Part shown: piece after piece, positions 42,980 to 50,738 of the stretch
Layout: the number at the start of each line of letters is the position of its first letter
Numbering within the stretch: position 1 is the stretch's first letter
Source of the DNA: an uncultured Lachnospiraceae bacterium
GTDB lineage: Bacteria > Bacillota > Clostridia > Lachnospirales > Lachnospiraceae
Assembly (NCBI GenBank): GCA_947246015.1
Contig: CAMXQE010000004.1
Span: 62,001 to 126,000 of the forward strand
DNA length: 64,000 nucleotides
Direction: 5' to 3'
Made by a program: the position numbers and the translations under genes
The notes under the pieces: generated by a model
Databases searched by the model: none
Told to the model about the DNA's origin: nothing
The model's input: the letters and a program-made list of their open reading frames with translations, nothing else

Positions 42980-43438
42980 TCAAGACTGAAACAATTTATC
43001 TAACTCTGCATTTAACATTGCCTTCATAACCTTTAATTCTTCCTCATCCGGTCTATATTGATTGGAATTTAACTCTGACTTATCCAGTCTCCATACCGGT
43101 TCTGGTTCGGGTGTATCTCCCGCCCGCCTGGGAAAAATATGCCAGTGCATATGAACCCCATTGCCCGCACCAAGCAATTCATAGTTAAGCTTATCCGGAT
43201 GGAATGCCTTGTAAACAGCCTCCGCAGTCAAAGACATTTCTTCCAAAAATTTCTGTCTGAAATTCCAGTCCAGAAAATGCAGCTCTGTTGCATGTTCTTT
43301 ACAGAGAAACAGCGTATACCCCTTAAATCTTTGGCAATCTCCCAAGACAACATATCCTGTCTTAAGTTCCCTGACAAAGAAAGGATTTTTCCCCTTTTCA
43401 ATTAAATCTATCCGTTCACATACGAAGCAATTACACAT
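42980..43438 (-). CDS. HIT-family nucleotide hydrolase/transferase
   Basis: Protein of 152 aa with the histidine triad H-M-H-W-H-I-F-P-R near residue 105. Two Cys pairs near the N-terminus (C-N-C-F-V-C) suggest a zinc site, as in several HIT proteins. AGGAGG lies eight bases before the ATG at 43438. It probably acts on a nucleoside phosphate conjugate. It is downstream of a membrane protein and adenosine deaminase gene on the same strand. Confidence 0.88.
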   Translation of the reverse strand: MCNCFVCERIDLIEKGKNPFFVRELKTGYVVLGDCQRFKGYTLFLCKEHATELHFLDWNFRQKFLEEMSLTAEAVYKAFHPDKLNYELLGAGNGVHMHWHIFPRRAGDTPEPEPVWRLDKSELNSNQYRPDEEELKVMKAMLNAELDKLFQS

Positions 43439-43471
43439 TACCGTTTCCTCCTTTATTCCATAAAACAAAAA

Positions 43472-44107
43472 CTATATATTCAGCATTTGCTCATATAAGT
43501 TCACTATGATACCTGCCTGTATCAGCCATACCAATAGCATTGACAGGAATAATCCATAAAGCAGCCCAAATAATCTTTTTTTCGCCGGAATAGCTGCTGA
43601 CAATGAAAATGTCATACCTAAATAGACAATCAATAACAACAGCTTATCTTTCACAGTAAAATACCAATCAGAAAAAACCGTTAAATACCATTCCGTAATG
43701 AATAAAACAAAAGGCAGCGAAACAATCAGATTCGTATAATACTTATTTTTATGTACATGCCATATCAGGGAACCACAAAACGGAGTGACCATTGCGACAA
43801 CTCCCCACAAAATAATCTGTGATTTCGGAAAGAATCCCAAAAACAGAACAGTATATCCATAATATGCAATCAACATCCCGACAAAAAATGCAAAAGAACG
43901 AACTGCTGCGAGTAAAGATGTTTTTGAACGAACCGCTATCAGCGCAGCTGCCCAGACCCATATGCCAAACCGCCCCATGATATCTGCAAGTATTGGGAAA
44001 TAGTACATAATCTCCCGCCCATCTGCAAATTTTGCAGTTACTCCCAAAACAACACCAACAATAAATGGCGATATGAGCGGGCGTTTGATTGATGTTTTCG
44101 CATTCAC
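43472..44107 (-). CDS. Integral membrane protein of unknown function (DUF6518-like)
   Basis: Membrane protein of 211 aa with six to seven helices. L-I-S-P-F-I-V-G-V-V-L-G-V-T-A-K-F-A-D opens the first helix. No transport or catalytic motif is recognised. It starts directly after the stop of a 62-aa membrane protein, so the two are probably co-translated. Confidence 0.65.
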   Translation of the reverse strand: MNAKTSIKRPLISPFIVGVVLGVTAKFADGREIMYYFPILADIMGRFGIWVWAAALIAVRSKTSLLAAVRSFAFFVGMLIAYYGYTVLFLGFFPKSQIILWGVVAMVTPFCGSLIWHVHKNKYYTNLIVSLPFVLFITEWYLTVFSDWYFTVKDKLLLLIVYLGMTFSLSAAIPAKKRLFGLLYGLFLSMLLVWLIQAGIIVNLYEQMLNI

Positions 44108-44296
44108 TTACTTTTCCTTCCACATATTTTTGTCTTCTATCTTTTTACAGGCTTCCATGATTCCATTCTTAACTGCCCATTTAATCACAAAATATAACGC
44201 AATCAAAACAACAATTGCTGTTCCCGCACTGATACCTAATTCCTGCCACAGACTGGTGAGTTCTTCACTCATTCCAAATTTTTCCCATAAGTCCAT
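44108..44296 (-). CDS. Small single-helix membrane protein
   Basis: Protein of 62 aa: acidic start, one membrane helix (about 25-43, A-G-T-A-I-V-V-L-I-A-L-Y-F-V-I), then a Lys-rich end. GGGAGAAATATGAC lies before the ATG. The stop abuts the ATG of the next membrane protein gene. Possibly a partner subunit; no family recognised. Confidence 0.6.
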   Translation of the reverse strand: MDLWEKFGMSEELTSLWQELGISAGTAIVVLIALYFVIKWAVKNGIMEACKKIEDKNMWKEK

Positions 44297-44358
44297 GTCA
44301 TATTTCTCCCTTTATTTTTTAAGTTCTTTTACTTTAACCTTCCTTTTCAGCTACTGAT

Positions 44359-45300
44359 TTATTTTGATTCCAGTCCGCTCCGGCGGATATTGTCCAATTC
44401 TTCTGCCGATAAACATCCCGATTCATATAGCCGTAAATATTCCTTGGATACATCTGAATCAAAAATCAAAATATCATCCGAGTTAATGGTAACATCCACG
44501 CCACTGCGGTAAAGCCGGCCGATTGGATGGCTTGACATATCGGAAATCCTTCCGAGCAATATGTTGCTGCTTGGAGTGATATTAAGGCGGATATCATGAT
44601 TTGCTAAAAAACGAACGACATTTTCATCATGAATTGCGGAAATGCCATGCTGGACTTCATGAAGTTCCAGTTCTTCTACAGCCCTTCTCACATCTTCTGC
44701 AGTTCCCCACTCGCCGACATGCGCTTTTAGACGCAGCCCCTCCTTTTTTGCCCGACGGTAAATGGATTTAAAATTTTCAATCGGCTGCGCAAATTCATCT
44801 CCGTATAAATCAATAGAATAAAAAGCCTTGTTTCCCCAAAAATGTGACAGACAATCTTCCAGATATTCGATGGAACAATGCCTTGACAGACCAATTTGCA
44901 GCCGCAATTCGATATCCGGAGCAATTTCCCTCTGGGCCGCGGTAAATGCTTCAATCAATTCATCAATATCATTATGAAAGTATTCGGAAAGTCCCCACAC
45001 ATCTTCCCCAATTTCCAGCACAGTAATACCGTCTTTTTGGGCCTGATGAAAAGCAGCCCGGATTAAAAGCTTTCTCATTTCCGATGTCTCAAATTTTTTT
45101 CCCAGATTTTCCCGGTTCCATGTATGCATTTCATCCATGGACGATATAGGACTTTTAACAGGTTCTATTTTTAATCCTGTCATTTTGTATAAATACTGCC
45201 GGTTTCCGCCCAATACAAAATGATTATGCAGGTCAGATTTAGGAAAAGCTCTGATTTTCTCTAAATTTTTTTGTTTCAATGCATCAATGAAGTTTTCCAC
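44359..45300 (-). CDS. Adenosine deaminase family protein
   Basis: Metal-dependent deaminase of 313 aa. H-x-H in L-H-N-H-F near residue 25, the catalytic Glu region H-V-G-E-W, then Q-H-G-I-S-A-I-H and the S-D-D motif (N-S-D-D) are all in place, so it should be active on adenosine or a related purine. It starts with GTG after AGGAG. The sequence is shorter than the usual 330-340 aa but not obviously damaged. Confidence 0.88.
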   Translation of the reverse strand: MENFIDALKQKNLEKIRAFPKSDLHNHFVLGGNRQYLYKMTGLKIEPVKSPISSMDEMHTWNRENLGKKFETSEMRKLLIRAAFHQAQKDGITVLEIGEDVWGLSEYFHNDIDELIEAFTAAQREIAPDIELRLQIGLSRHCSIEYLEDCLSHFWGNKAFYSIDLYGDEFAQPIENFKSIYRRAKKEGLRLKAHVGEWGTAEDVRRAVEELELHEVQHGISAIHDENVVRFLANHDIRLNITPSSNILLGRISDMSSHPIGRLYRSGVDVTINSDDILIFDSDVSKEYLRLYESGCLSAEELDNIRRSGLESK

Positions 45301-45324
45301 TATAAAGTCTCCTCGTTTTATTTA

Positions 45325-45724
45325 TTATGCCTTTTCTTCCCTTATTGTGATATAGGAAAACAGGATTCCTATAACCACGCATACCCATAGTACATCAACT
45401 TTTTTCGGTTTTCTTTTTTTTCTTATAAGCATAAAAGGCAGTATTGAAAATACATAACAGCACAAAAAGGTTCGTAAAGTTAATCCAAATATCCCTGTAT
45501 GCTGTTTCCGCCAAAGGTTCCTGTAATCCGGTAGACCAAACATATGCTAACACCAGCAGCAAGGAGGGAATATACGCAGTCATATATCTGAGGACCAAAG
45601 GCTTAACAGGCAGATTCATACCGTATTCCGGCTTAGCTGCTTCTCCGGTTTTTATATAGATTACTGGTTCCATTTTAGCAGCATCCTCTGTTTCTTCTAC
45701 AGTTTTCCCTGATTTTCTTCTCAT
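45325..45724 (-). CDS. Small multi-helix membrane protein, probably frameshifted
   Basis: The frame from 45724 codes for 109 aa (to 45395) with a soluble start and two membrane helices, and ends K-K-K-K-K-T-E-K-S. An overlapping frame continues K-R-K-P-K-K-V-D-V-L-W-V-C-V-V-I-G-I-L to 45325 with a third helix. The frames meet at an A8 run (45414-45421 on the minus strand); loss of one A would join them. It may be a real frameshift, slippage or a sequence error. GGGAG lies before the ATG at 45724. Function unknown. Confidence 0.55.
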
Positions 45725-45825
45725 CTCCCTGTCATCATATAGTCAACAGTAAAATAAAAACTTTTGTCGCTGCATAAATAGATATTTTATTATAACCTGC
45801 CTAAAATATCAAAACAATTTAACTG

Positions 45826-45945
45826 CTATGAAATGCTTTCTGGCTGCTGTAGAATGTTTCTTGCTTCAATCAACATTTCCTGCCTACATTTCGGGTAATA
45901 AAGTATGATTGAATTAAAAAACTTACTGGTTATTATATTTTCCAT
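45826..45945 (-). CDS. Small protein of 39 aa
   Basis: An open frame of 39 codons with AGGAG eight bases before its ATG, 11 bases after the stop of the AbrB-like gene. It encodes M-E-N-I-I-T-S-K-F-F-N-S-I-I-L-Y-Y-P-K-C, then R-Q-E-M-L-I-E-A-R-N-I-L-Q-Q. The strong site and the operon position support a real gene; function unknown. The rest of 45725-45956 shows nothing else. Confidence 0.5.
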   Translation of the reverse strand: MENIITSKFFNSIILYYPKCRQEMLIEARNILQQPESIS

Positions 45946-45956
45946 TTCACAATCTC

Positions 45957-46424
45957 CTAATATCTCTCGATTTCTCCATGAAAATTATGTGCTTTTTCCA
46001 GTAGCGGTCCTTTTGCTCCCATTGTAAAAGCAATATCACTGCTGCGGATAGATAACAGCTCCATTCCAGAATGCAATTCCAAAACCTCTGACGTGCTTTT
46101 TGGCAGCTTAACAATTCCATTCTTATTAATTGCAAGCCAAGCATATTTACGTCCTTTATATTGGATAAATTCACCCTCGGAAAGCTGACAATCCCTTAGT
46201 GCAGGACATTCTTCTAATATGTGCCTAAGTTTTGAATTTGACAGAAGCGAATATGTAGTGACACAAAAACCTCCTGTTATTTTACTCCCTGTAAAAATGA
46301 TAACTTTTCCATCTTCTGCAACATTATATTCCGACAATGCCTGTGGCGGGATGCGTATTGTTAAATCAGGGTTTATAACAGAAAGCCCAAATACAAATTT
46401 GCCCCCTTTATTGAGCTGTGGCAT
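45957..46424 (-). CDS. Protein with two AbrB-like hairpin repeats
   Basis: Soluble protein of 155 aa. L-T-I-R-I-P-P-Q-A-L-S-E-Y-N-V-A-E-D-G-K-V-I-I-F and later G-I-V-K-L-P-K-S-T-S-E-V-L-E-L-H-S-G-M-E-L-L follow the strand-proline-turn pattern of AbrB/MazE-type swapped hairpins. A DNA-binding role is inferred only. AAAGGAGG lies before the ATG at 46424. It is divergent from the PadR gene with a palindrome between. Confidence 0.5.
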   Translation of the reverse strand: MPQLNKGGKFVFGLSVINPDLTIRIPPQALSEYNVAEDGKVIIFTGSKITGGFCVTTYSLLSNSKLRHILEECPALRDCQLSEGEFIQYKGRKYAWLAINKNGIVKLPKSTSEVLELHSGMELLSIRSSDIAFTMGAKGPLLEKAHNFHGEIERY

Positions 46425-46491
46425 AAAAAACCTCCTTTCCAGTATTTCATTTTCGATGTTCATATGCTATAATAGCAGTGTTTATAAAAAC

Positions 46492-46509
46492 TACTTTATA
46501 TATAAAGTA
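46492..46509. promoter_or_regulatory. Palindromic operator candidate for the PadR regulator
   Basis: A perfect 18-bp palindrome (TACTTTATA and its complement), 36 bp before the PadR ATG and in the region shared with the divergent AbrB-like gene. PadR proteins commonly repress their own operon through such sites. Confidence 0.55.
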
Positions 46510-46544
46510 CTATAAATACAACAGGATGTCAAGGAGGAAATACT

Positions 46545-47087
46545 ATGCTGTCCAAACCCGCCACAATGCTTTTAGGACTTATCTATGAAAAACCGCTTAA
46601 CGCATATGAGATAATAAAACTCTTGAATTATATGAATGTAAAATGGTGGTTTAACATCGCTGATTCAACCGTATATTCAACTTTAAAAACCCTTGAAAAA
46701 AAGGAATTTATATTAGGCACTACCGAAAAAGTCGGCAATATGCCAGACCGTACCGTTTACAAGCTCACCGATAACGGGAAAAGCGAATTTATAAGCACTT
46801 TGAAAGCATCTATTCTGCAATTCAACTACGATACAAATATTTTTTCTATTGCCGCTTTCTTTCTAAGTACATTTACACTTGATGAACAGCAGGAGCTTTT
46901 ACAGGAACGGCTTAATATCCTGCAAAAATACCGTGCAGGGATTGAAAAGCAAATCAATCCGCTGTGGGAAAATGAGGTTTCCTCCACTCATTCCGCAAAT
47001 GTAAAAAGAATGATTGACCTTGTAGACGCTGAAATAACAGGGACAAACCGTTTGCTTGAAAGCTGCAATACCAACAACAGACTGTGA
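46545..47087 (+). CDS. PadR-family transcriptional regulator
   Basis: Regulator of 180 aa. The winged helix occupies about residues 1-85 (L-L-G-L-I-Y-E-K-P-L-N-A-Y-E-I-I, then D-S-T-V-Y-S-T-L-K-T-L-E-K-K) and a helical dimer domain follows. AAGGAGG lies before the ATG. A following start with its own ribosome site (47097) shows that a second gene once followed; it is cut short. Confidence 0.88.
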   Translation: MLSKPATMLLGLIYEKPLNAYEIIKLLNYMNVKWWFNIADSTVYSTLKTLEKKEFILGTTEKVGNMPDRTVYKLTDNGKSEFISTLKASILQFNYDTNIFSIAAFFLSTFTLDEQQELLQERLNILQKYRAGIEKQINPLWENEVSSTHSANVKRMIDLVDAEITGTNRLLESCNTNNRL

Positions 47088-47659
47088 GGAAAATCCATGA
47101 CAACAAACAGGTGGAGGTCGGGCTTACGCCGCATCAGTTTCAAATACAGAACCGCATCCCTATCATCGCCAGATACGATATATGGCTTAGTTATCTCTGG
47201 TCTTAACACGGAATAATTAGTAATAAGTGAATATTGCTCTTGTTCTAATCGGTATCCTAATCCCGGCTCAATAATTAGTACACGCCCGTATTTATCTGAA
47301 AGCATAGCCTGCATTGTAGTATCCGAAGCATATACAACTGTATTATTTTTCACTATATGAAGCGCATCATCAAGCGTAATTGCACCTTTAATAAAATTCT
47401 CAATCAGTTCTGAAATGGTACAGCATTTTTTATCGGCAATATATTTTCCTTTTTCATTACCATTCACATAAAGCAGCGTTCCAACATTCCCATTCTTATT
47501 TATCCCATGAAAAGAGTGATAATCTCCATCAGGCATTTTGATACCAATATAAAATTTATCTTTTTCTTTGACAATGGTATGTGTCCAAACCGCAAGGTCT
47601 ATATCAAAATTAAATCCTACAATGGTATCACTCCCGTTATGGACAAATCTTGTACACAT
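46988..47659 (-). pseudogene. Truncated choloylglycine hydrolase (linear amide hydrolase) family gene
   Basis: The N-terminal part is a clear Ntn-hydrolase: M-C-T-R-F with the Cys2 nucleophile, G-F-N-F-D-I-D, and later G-D-D-R. Homology ends near codon 185. The final residues are simply the antisense of the PadR gene's end (46988-47087), so the last third of the enzyme has been lost. The usual length is about 240-330 aa. Activity is unlikely. The acetyltransferase gene lies immediately upstream on the same strand. Confidence 0.65.
47097..47216 (+). pseudogene. Remnant start of a second PadR-operon gene
   Basis: An ATG with GAGGA six bases upstream opens a 39-codon frame (M-T-T-N-R-W-R-S-G-L at the start). 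After about ten codons it reads as the antisense of the truncated hydrolase gene. The original gene, perhaps a permease, seems to have been cut here. Confidence 0.35.
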
Positions 47660-47661
47660 AA

Positions 47662-48294
47662 TTAAATTCTCCTAATTTGCTCAATATTTCCAGACTGTAT
47701 CGCTTCCATATTCTGAGCAATTTTTTCACTTGACCAATTCCACCATTGAATCTCTAAAAGGTCAGAAATGGTCTTACCGTCAAAGCGTTTTCTTATAGGC
47801 TTTGCTGGAACACCGCCGACAACAGTATATGACGGAACATCCTTTGTGACAACAGCACGAGTCCCTATGATTGCTCCATCCCCAATCGTAACCCCTGCCA
47901 ATATGACCGCTTCATAACCAATCCATACATCATTCCCAATGATAATATCGCCCTTATTATCCCACGATTTTGCAACATCCTTTTTCTCAAGTCCCCACTC
48001 TTCAAAAAATAAAGGAAACGGATACGTGGATAAAGAAGCCATTGCATGATTCGCACTGTTAAAAAGAAATTTTGCTCCACAAGCAATTGAACAGAATTTT
48101 CCTATTTTCAGTTTATCGTTGTTAATTGGATAATGGTACAATACATTGTTCTGCTCAAAATTTACAGGGTTATTTGCAAAATCGTTATACATTGTATAAT
48201 CGCCAACTTCAATATTCTGATTAGTAATCACATTTTTTAAATAAACTGTCTGTATATCCTTTGTCCGTGGATATACTTTTCCTACATCAGTCAT
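47662..48294 (-). CDS. Vat/XAT-type hexapeptide acetyltransferase
   Basis: Left-handed beta-helix acetyltransferase of 210 aa. [28 protein letters not shown] (catalytic His) and [11 protein letters not shown] follow virginiamycin/streptogramin A acetyltransferases closely, as does W-W-N-W near the end. It may confer streptogramin A resistance or modify another hydroxyl compound; substrate cannot be settled from sequence. AGGAGG lies before the ATG. Confidence 0.83.
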   Translation of the reverse strand: MTDVGKVYPRTKDIQTVYLKNVITNQNIEVGDYTMYNDFANNPVNFEQNNVLYHYPINNDKLKIGKFCSIACGAKFLFNSANHAMASLSTYPFPLFFEEWGLEKKDVAKSWDNKGDIIIGNDVWIGYEAVILAGVTIGDGAIIGTRAVVTKDVPSYTVVGGVPAKPIRKRFDGKTISDLLEIQWWNWSSEKIAQNMEAIQSGNIEQIRRI

Positions 48295-48426
48295 TTTTTC
48301 ATCCTCCTGTCAAAACAAATTACATTACCATTTTATCCATCCGCCAGACGATTCTCAATACACCAAACAATACAGAACCAATCAGTAGAAAAAGAGAGCC
48401 GCCTTTCATACGGCAGCTCTCCATAG

Positions 48427-48690
48427 TTATCTCTGATATAATATTTTGCGTATGGCATATACGGAAAGATAATACTTATCCGCAAGTTCCTCAATGGAAA
48501 CACCTTTCTTATATTCCGCAATGATACGGTCATTACGTGTTTCAAGCTCTTTCCGATAGCCAGACAGTTCGCCCCAAGATTTATGCTGCTCACGTTTGGC
48601 AGGGATATAAATATATCCTGCCTGAACATATTTTTGCAGCTCCTCAATTAACATATCGGGGAGAATCTCATTTGCTTTGATATATTTCAT
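48427..48690 (-). CDS. CD3324-like small HTH protein
   Basis: Protein of 87 aa resembling the CD3324 family, related to Mor-type activators: I-L-P-D-M-L-I-E-E-L-Q-K-Y-V-Q-A-G-Y-I-Y-I-P at the start and a helix-turn-helix at the end (E-E-L-A-D-K-Y-Y-L-S-V-Y-A-I-R-K-I-L). AAGGAGG lies before the ATG. Role unknown, probably regulatory. Confidence 0.75.
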   Translation of the reverse strand: MKYIKANEILPDMLIEELQKYVQAGYIYIPAKREQHKSWGELSGYRKELETRNDRIIAEYKKGVSIEELADKYYLSVYAIRKILYQR

Positions 48691-48764
48691 ATGCAGGCTT
48701 CCTCCTTGATTTCCTTAAAGGCTGCCAGTGGCAGTATATACTTTAAGGCTACTGAATCCAAGCA

Positions 48765-48842
48765 GCAAAGCCAGTCATATCAAATCAGCGACTTCTCTTT
48801 ACTCCATGCAAATGTCGCTTACTATACTGGCTTTGCATGGAG
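48765..48842. promoter_or_regulatory. Overlapping alternative hairpins in a gene-free stretch
   Basis: GCAAAGCCAGT (48765-48775) pairs with ACTGGCTTTGC (48826-48836), and CTCCATGCAAA (48802-48812) pairs with TTTGCATGGAG (48832-48842). The two right arms overlap, so the hairpins exclude each other. The stretch 48691-49071 has no gene that I can support. Confidence 0.45.
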
Positions 48843-49024
48843 ATAAACTTTGTTTTTCCTTTTTTTGTTCCTACACATAACTTCCTCCAAATAACAATTA
48901 TCTGTCTAACCATCAAGAAAAACGGATTATTATCCCTGTCCTTGTTGGCATTGATTCTGTTGATTTTTCTATATTATATCACTTTCTATCCCCAAACTAT
49001 AAAAAACTCTTTTGGAAAATGAGA

Positions 49025-49062
49025 AACGCCGAAAACCTTGAAAAATCATTGTTTTCGGCGTT
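49025..49062 (-). terminator. Hairpin downstream of tRNA-Arg
   Basis: A perfect 12-bp stem (49025-49036 with 49051-49062) with a 14-base loop, ten bases after the tRNA 3' end. The T-run after it is short. Confidence 0.55.
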
Positions 49063-49071
49063 GTTTTCAGC

Positions 49072-49144
49072 GTCGCTAAGAGGATTTGAACCTCCGACCT
49101 ACCGCTTAGGAGGCGGTCGCTCTATCCTGCTGAGCTATAGCGAC
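49072..49144 (-). tRNA. tRNA-Arg (anticodon CCU)
   Basis: 73 bases with a 7-bp acceptor stem (GTCGCTA/TAGCGAC), D arm, anticodon arm ACCGC-CTCCTAA-GCGGT, giving anticodon CCU, and a T arm with GGTTCGAAT. CCA is not encoded. It is a single gene; tRNA genes are common island borders, and an accessory stretch with broken genes lies to its left. Confidence 0.95.
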
Positions 49145-49266
49145 AGTTACAAAATCTATATTTAGCTTTACTTGTTACCTTTTTCCTCTTAGGCAAGTGC
49201 AATATCCATTTAGTATTCTACCACAAGAAAGGAACTATGGCAACCTTTCATTTTAAATTTTATTTT

Positions 49267-49662
49267 CTAATTTTCTTCCTCCTCTCCCCATATTATTTCA
49301 TACTTACCTTTAAAGCCTTTTCCTTTTTCTGTCAGCCAAAGAGTTTCTGTTTTTTCCGAAACATATGTTTCAGTTCCGCTGTATGCTCCTTCTTTCGTTA
49401 CAGTAAAGACTTCTTTTCCTTCACTGTCCTCTAATATAAAAGTTACATTTCCTTTCTCCATTTCGATATTGAAATTAACCACTTCTCCCTCATTAACTTC
49501 TAATCTGTCACCTTTCTGCAATCCACTCCAATAAGAACTGCTTCTGGTAATGCTATTTTCTTTTCTATTTTCTACATTTATAGCAGATACATTATAATAC
49601 GTACAGCCTGTCATTAAACAAATCATTAAAACCATATAAAATATAAAAATTGTTTTCTTCAT
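49267..49662 (-). CDS. Small lipoprotein
   Basis: Protein of 131 aa with a signal peptide ending in L-M-T-G-C (lipobox) near residue 20. The mature part is a small beta-rich domain (F-N-I-E-M-E-K-G-N-V-T-F-I-L-E) with an acidic end. It is probably attached to the outer face of the membrane. It has its own promoter. No family recognised. Confidence 0.75.
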   Translation of the reverse strand: MKKTIFIFYMVLMICLMTGCTYYNVSAINVENRKENSITRSSSYWSGLQKGDRLEVNEGEVVNFNIEMEKGNVTFILEDSEGKEVFTVTKEGAYSGTETYVSEKTETLWLTEKGKGFKGKYEIIWGEEEEN

Positions 49663-49739
49663 CCTTAACCTGTCACCCTTCCTAATTTATACAGTTATAT
49701 TCGTATAAGATATATAAAAAATTTGAAATACAAAAACAC

Positions 49740-49775
49740 CGTATTACTGTATTGTTTTTATAATACAATAATACG
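49740..49775 (-). terminator. Hairpin overlapping the lipoprotein promoter
   Basis: Arms of 7 and 6 bp separated by one mismatch (49740-49753 with 49762-49775), loop of 8 bases. It follows the DUF3881 gene by 36 bases and could terminate it, yet it also contains the -10 of the next promoter. Confidence 0.5.
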
Positions 49776-49796
49776 ATGCATCAATTTTTTTGTCAA
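49768..49796 (-). promoter_or_regulatory. Promoter of the small lipoprotein gene
   Basis: TTGACA (49791-49796), 17 bp, TATTAT (49768-49773) on the minus strand, about 105 bases before the ATG. The -10 lies in one arm of the adjoining hairpin, an arrangement compatible with operator control. Confidence 0.68.
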
Positions 49797-49811
49797 TATG
49801 ATTTTTAATCC

Positions 49812-50708
49812 TTATATACCTTCCGGAAAATTAATATACCCCTGCATCCAGATATAACCTTTAAACCTGCGCCCTATCAGCGGTTCACCATACAAATCTT
49901 CTGCATTGATACATATATCAAATACTAAATCATTACAACTAATTGTCATCTGATATATTTCTTCCGAGGTCAGACGATTTTTCACTTTGTTGCAATCCAC
50001 TATTTCACCCAGAATAGAGTATTGGTCACATTCTACGCCATAGGGCATAAAATAAGTATCCACCAGACTAAAAACATCTTCTTTGTGGATTTTTTTAGAA
50101 ATAACAGTATAAGTATCCATATCTTCTAAAGTAAGACTCTCTATTGCATCCTCATCACCTTTTCTTGCTGCCTCAATTAAAGAATTTCTATTATTGGACA
50201 CTTTCTGGATAATCTGCCTGTCTTTTTCATTTTTAATAATCGGCATCATGATTTTCCCCTGAAGGGACAATCCCGATAAAGTAAGGGTAGTGCCTCGTAT
50301 CGGAAGACGATTTCCATTCTGCGCTTTTATATAAGGAATCATATTCTGAAGATAGAAAATCAGAGTAACACCTACCTTAATATCATCGCAGATTCCTGCA
50401 TAAGATTCTGTTCCTGCATGACGCTCTACGGAAATATCTTCCTCCGAACTGATTCCTGTTCCTCTCATGTAAGGATAATAATAATCATAAGTAAATTTAT
50501 CATCCGAATCAAATTCTCCGCAGACAGCTATCCCTATATTTTCGGCAAAATCTTTGCAAAATTCTGCCAATACATTTTCTTCGCAATTGGAAGTATAAGC
50601 GCGTTCATCCGACTCCATAATGATATCAGTAAGAAGTTTTTGCAGCTCTTTTCTATCTTTCAATTTACTGAAACCGATTGCCCTTAAATATTTGTGCAAA
50701 AATTTCAC
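49812..50708 (-). CDS. DUF3881 family protein
   Basis: Soluble protein of 298 aa starting K-F-L-H-K-Y-L-R-A-I-G-F, the usual opening of DUF3881, a family seen mainly in Lachnospiraceae. The end (P-L-I-G-R-R-F-K-G-Y-I-W-M-Q-G-Y-I-N-F) is also conserved. Function unknown. The frame opens with GTG at 50708 placed inside AGAGGTG; a TTG three codons on is the alternative start. It is downstream of serS. Confidence 0.78.
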   Translation of the reverse strand: MKFLHKYLRAIGFSKLKDRKELQKLLTDIIMESDERAYTSNCEENVLAEFCKDFAENIGIAVCGEFDSDDKFTYDYYYPYMRGTGISSEEDISVERHAGTESYAGICDDIKVGVTLIFYLQNMIPYIKAQNGNRLPIRGTTLTLSGLSLQGKIMMPIIKNEKDRQIIQKVSNNRNSLIEAARKGDEDAIESLTLEDMDTYTVISKKIHKEDVFSLVDTYFMPYGVECDQYSILGEIVDCNKVKNRLTSEEIYQMTISCNDLVFDICINAEDLYGEPLIGRRFKGYIWMQGYINFPEGI

Positions 50709-50738
50709 CTCTTTTCTTTTTTCCTATCAGACATCTTT

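Noticed and set aside
48691-49071. CRISPR or riboswitch in the gene-free stretch
   Set aside because: No regular repeat-spacer pattern and no known aptamer motif; only the overlapping hairpins are supportable.
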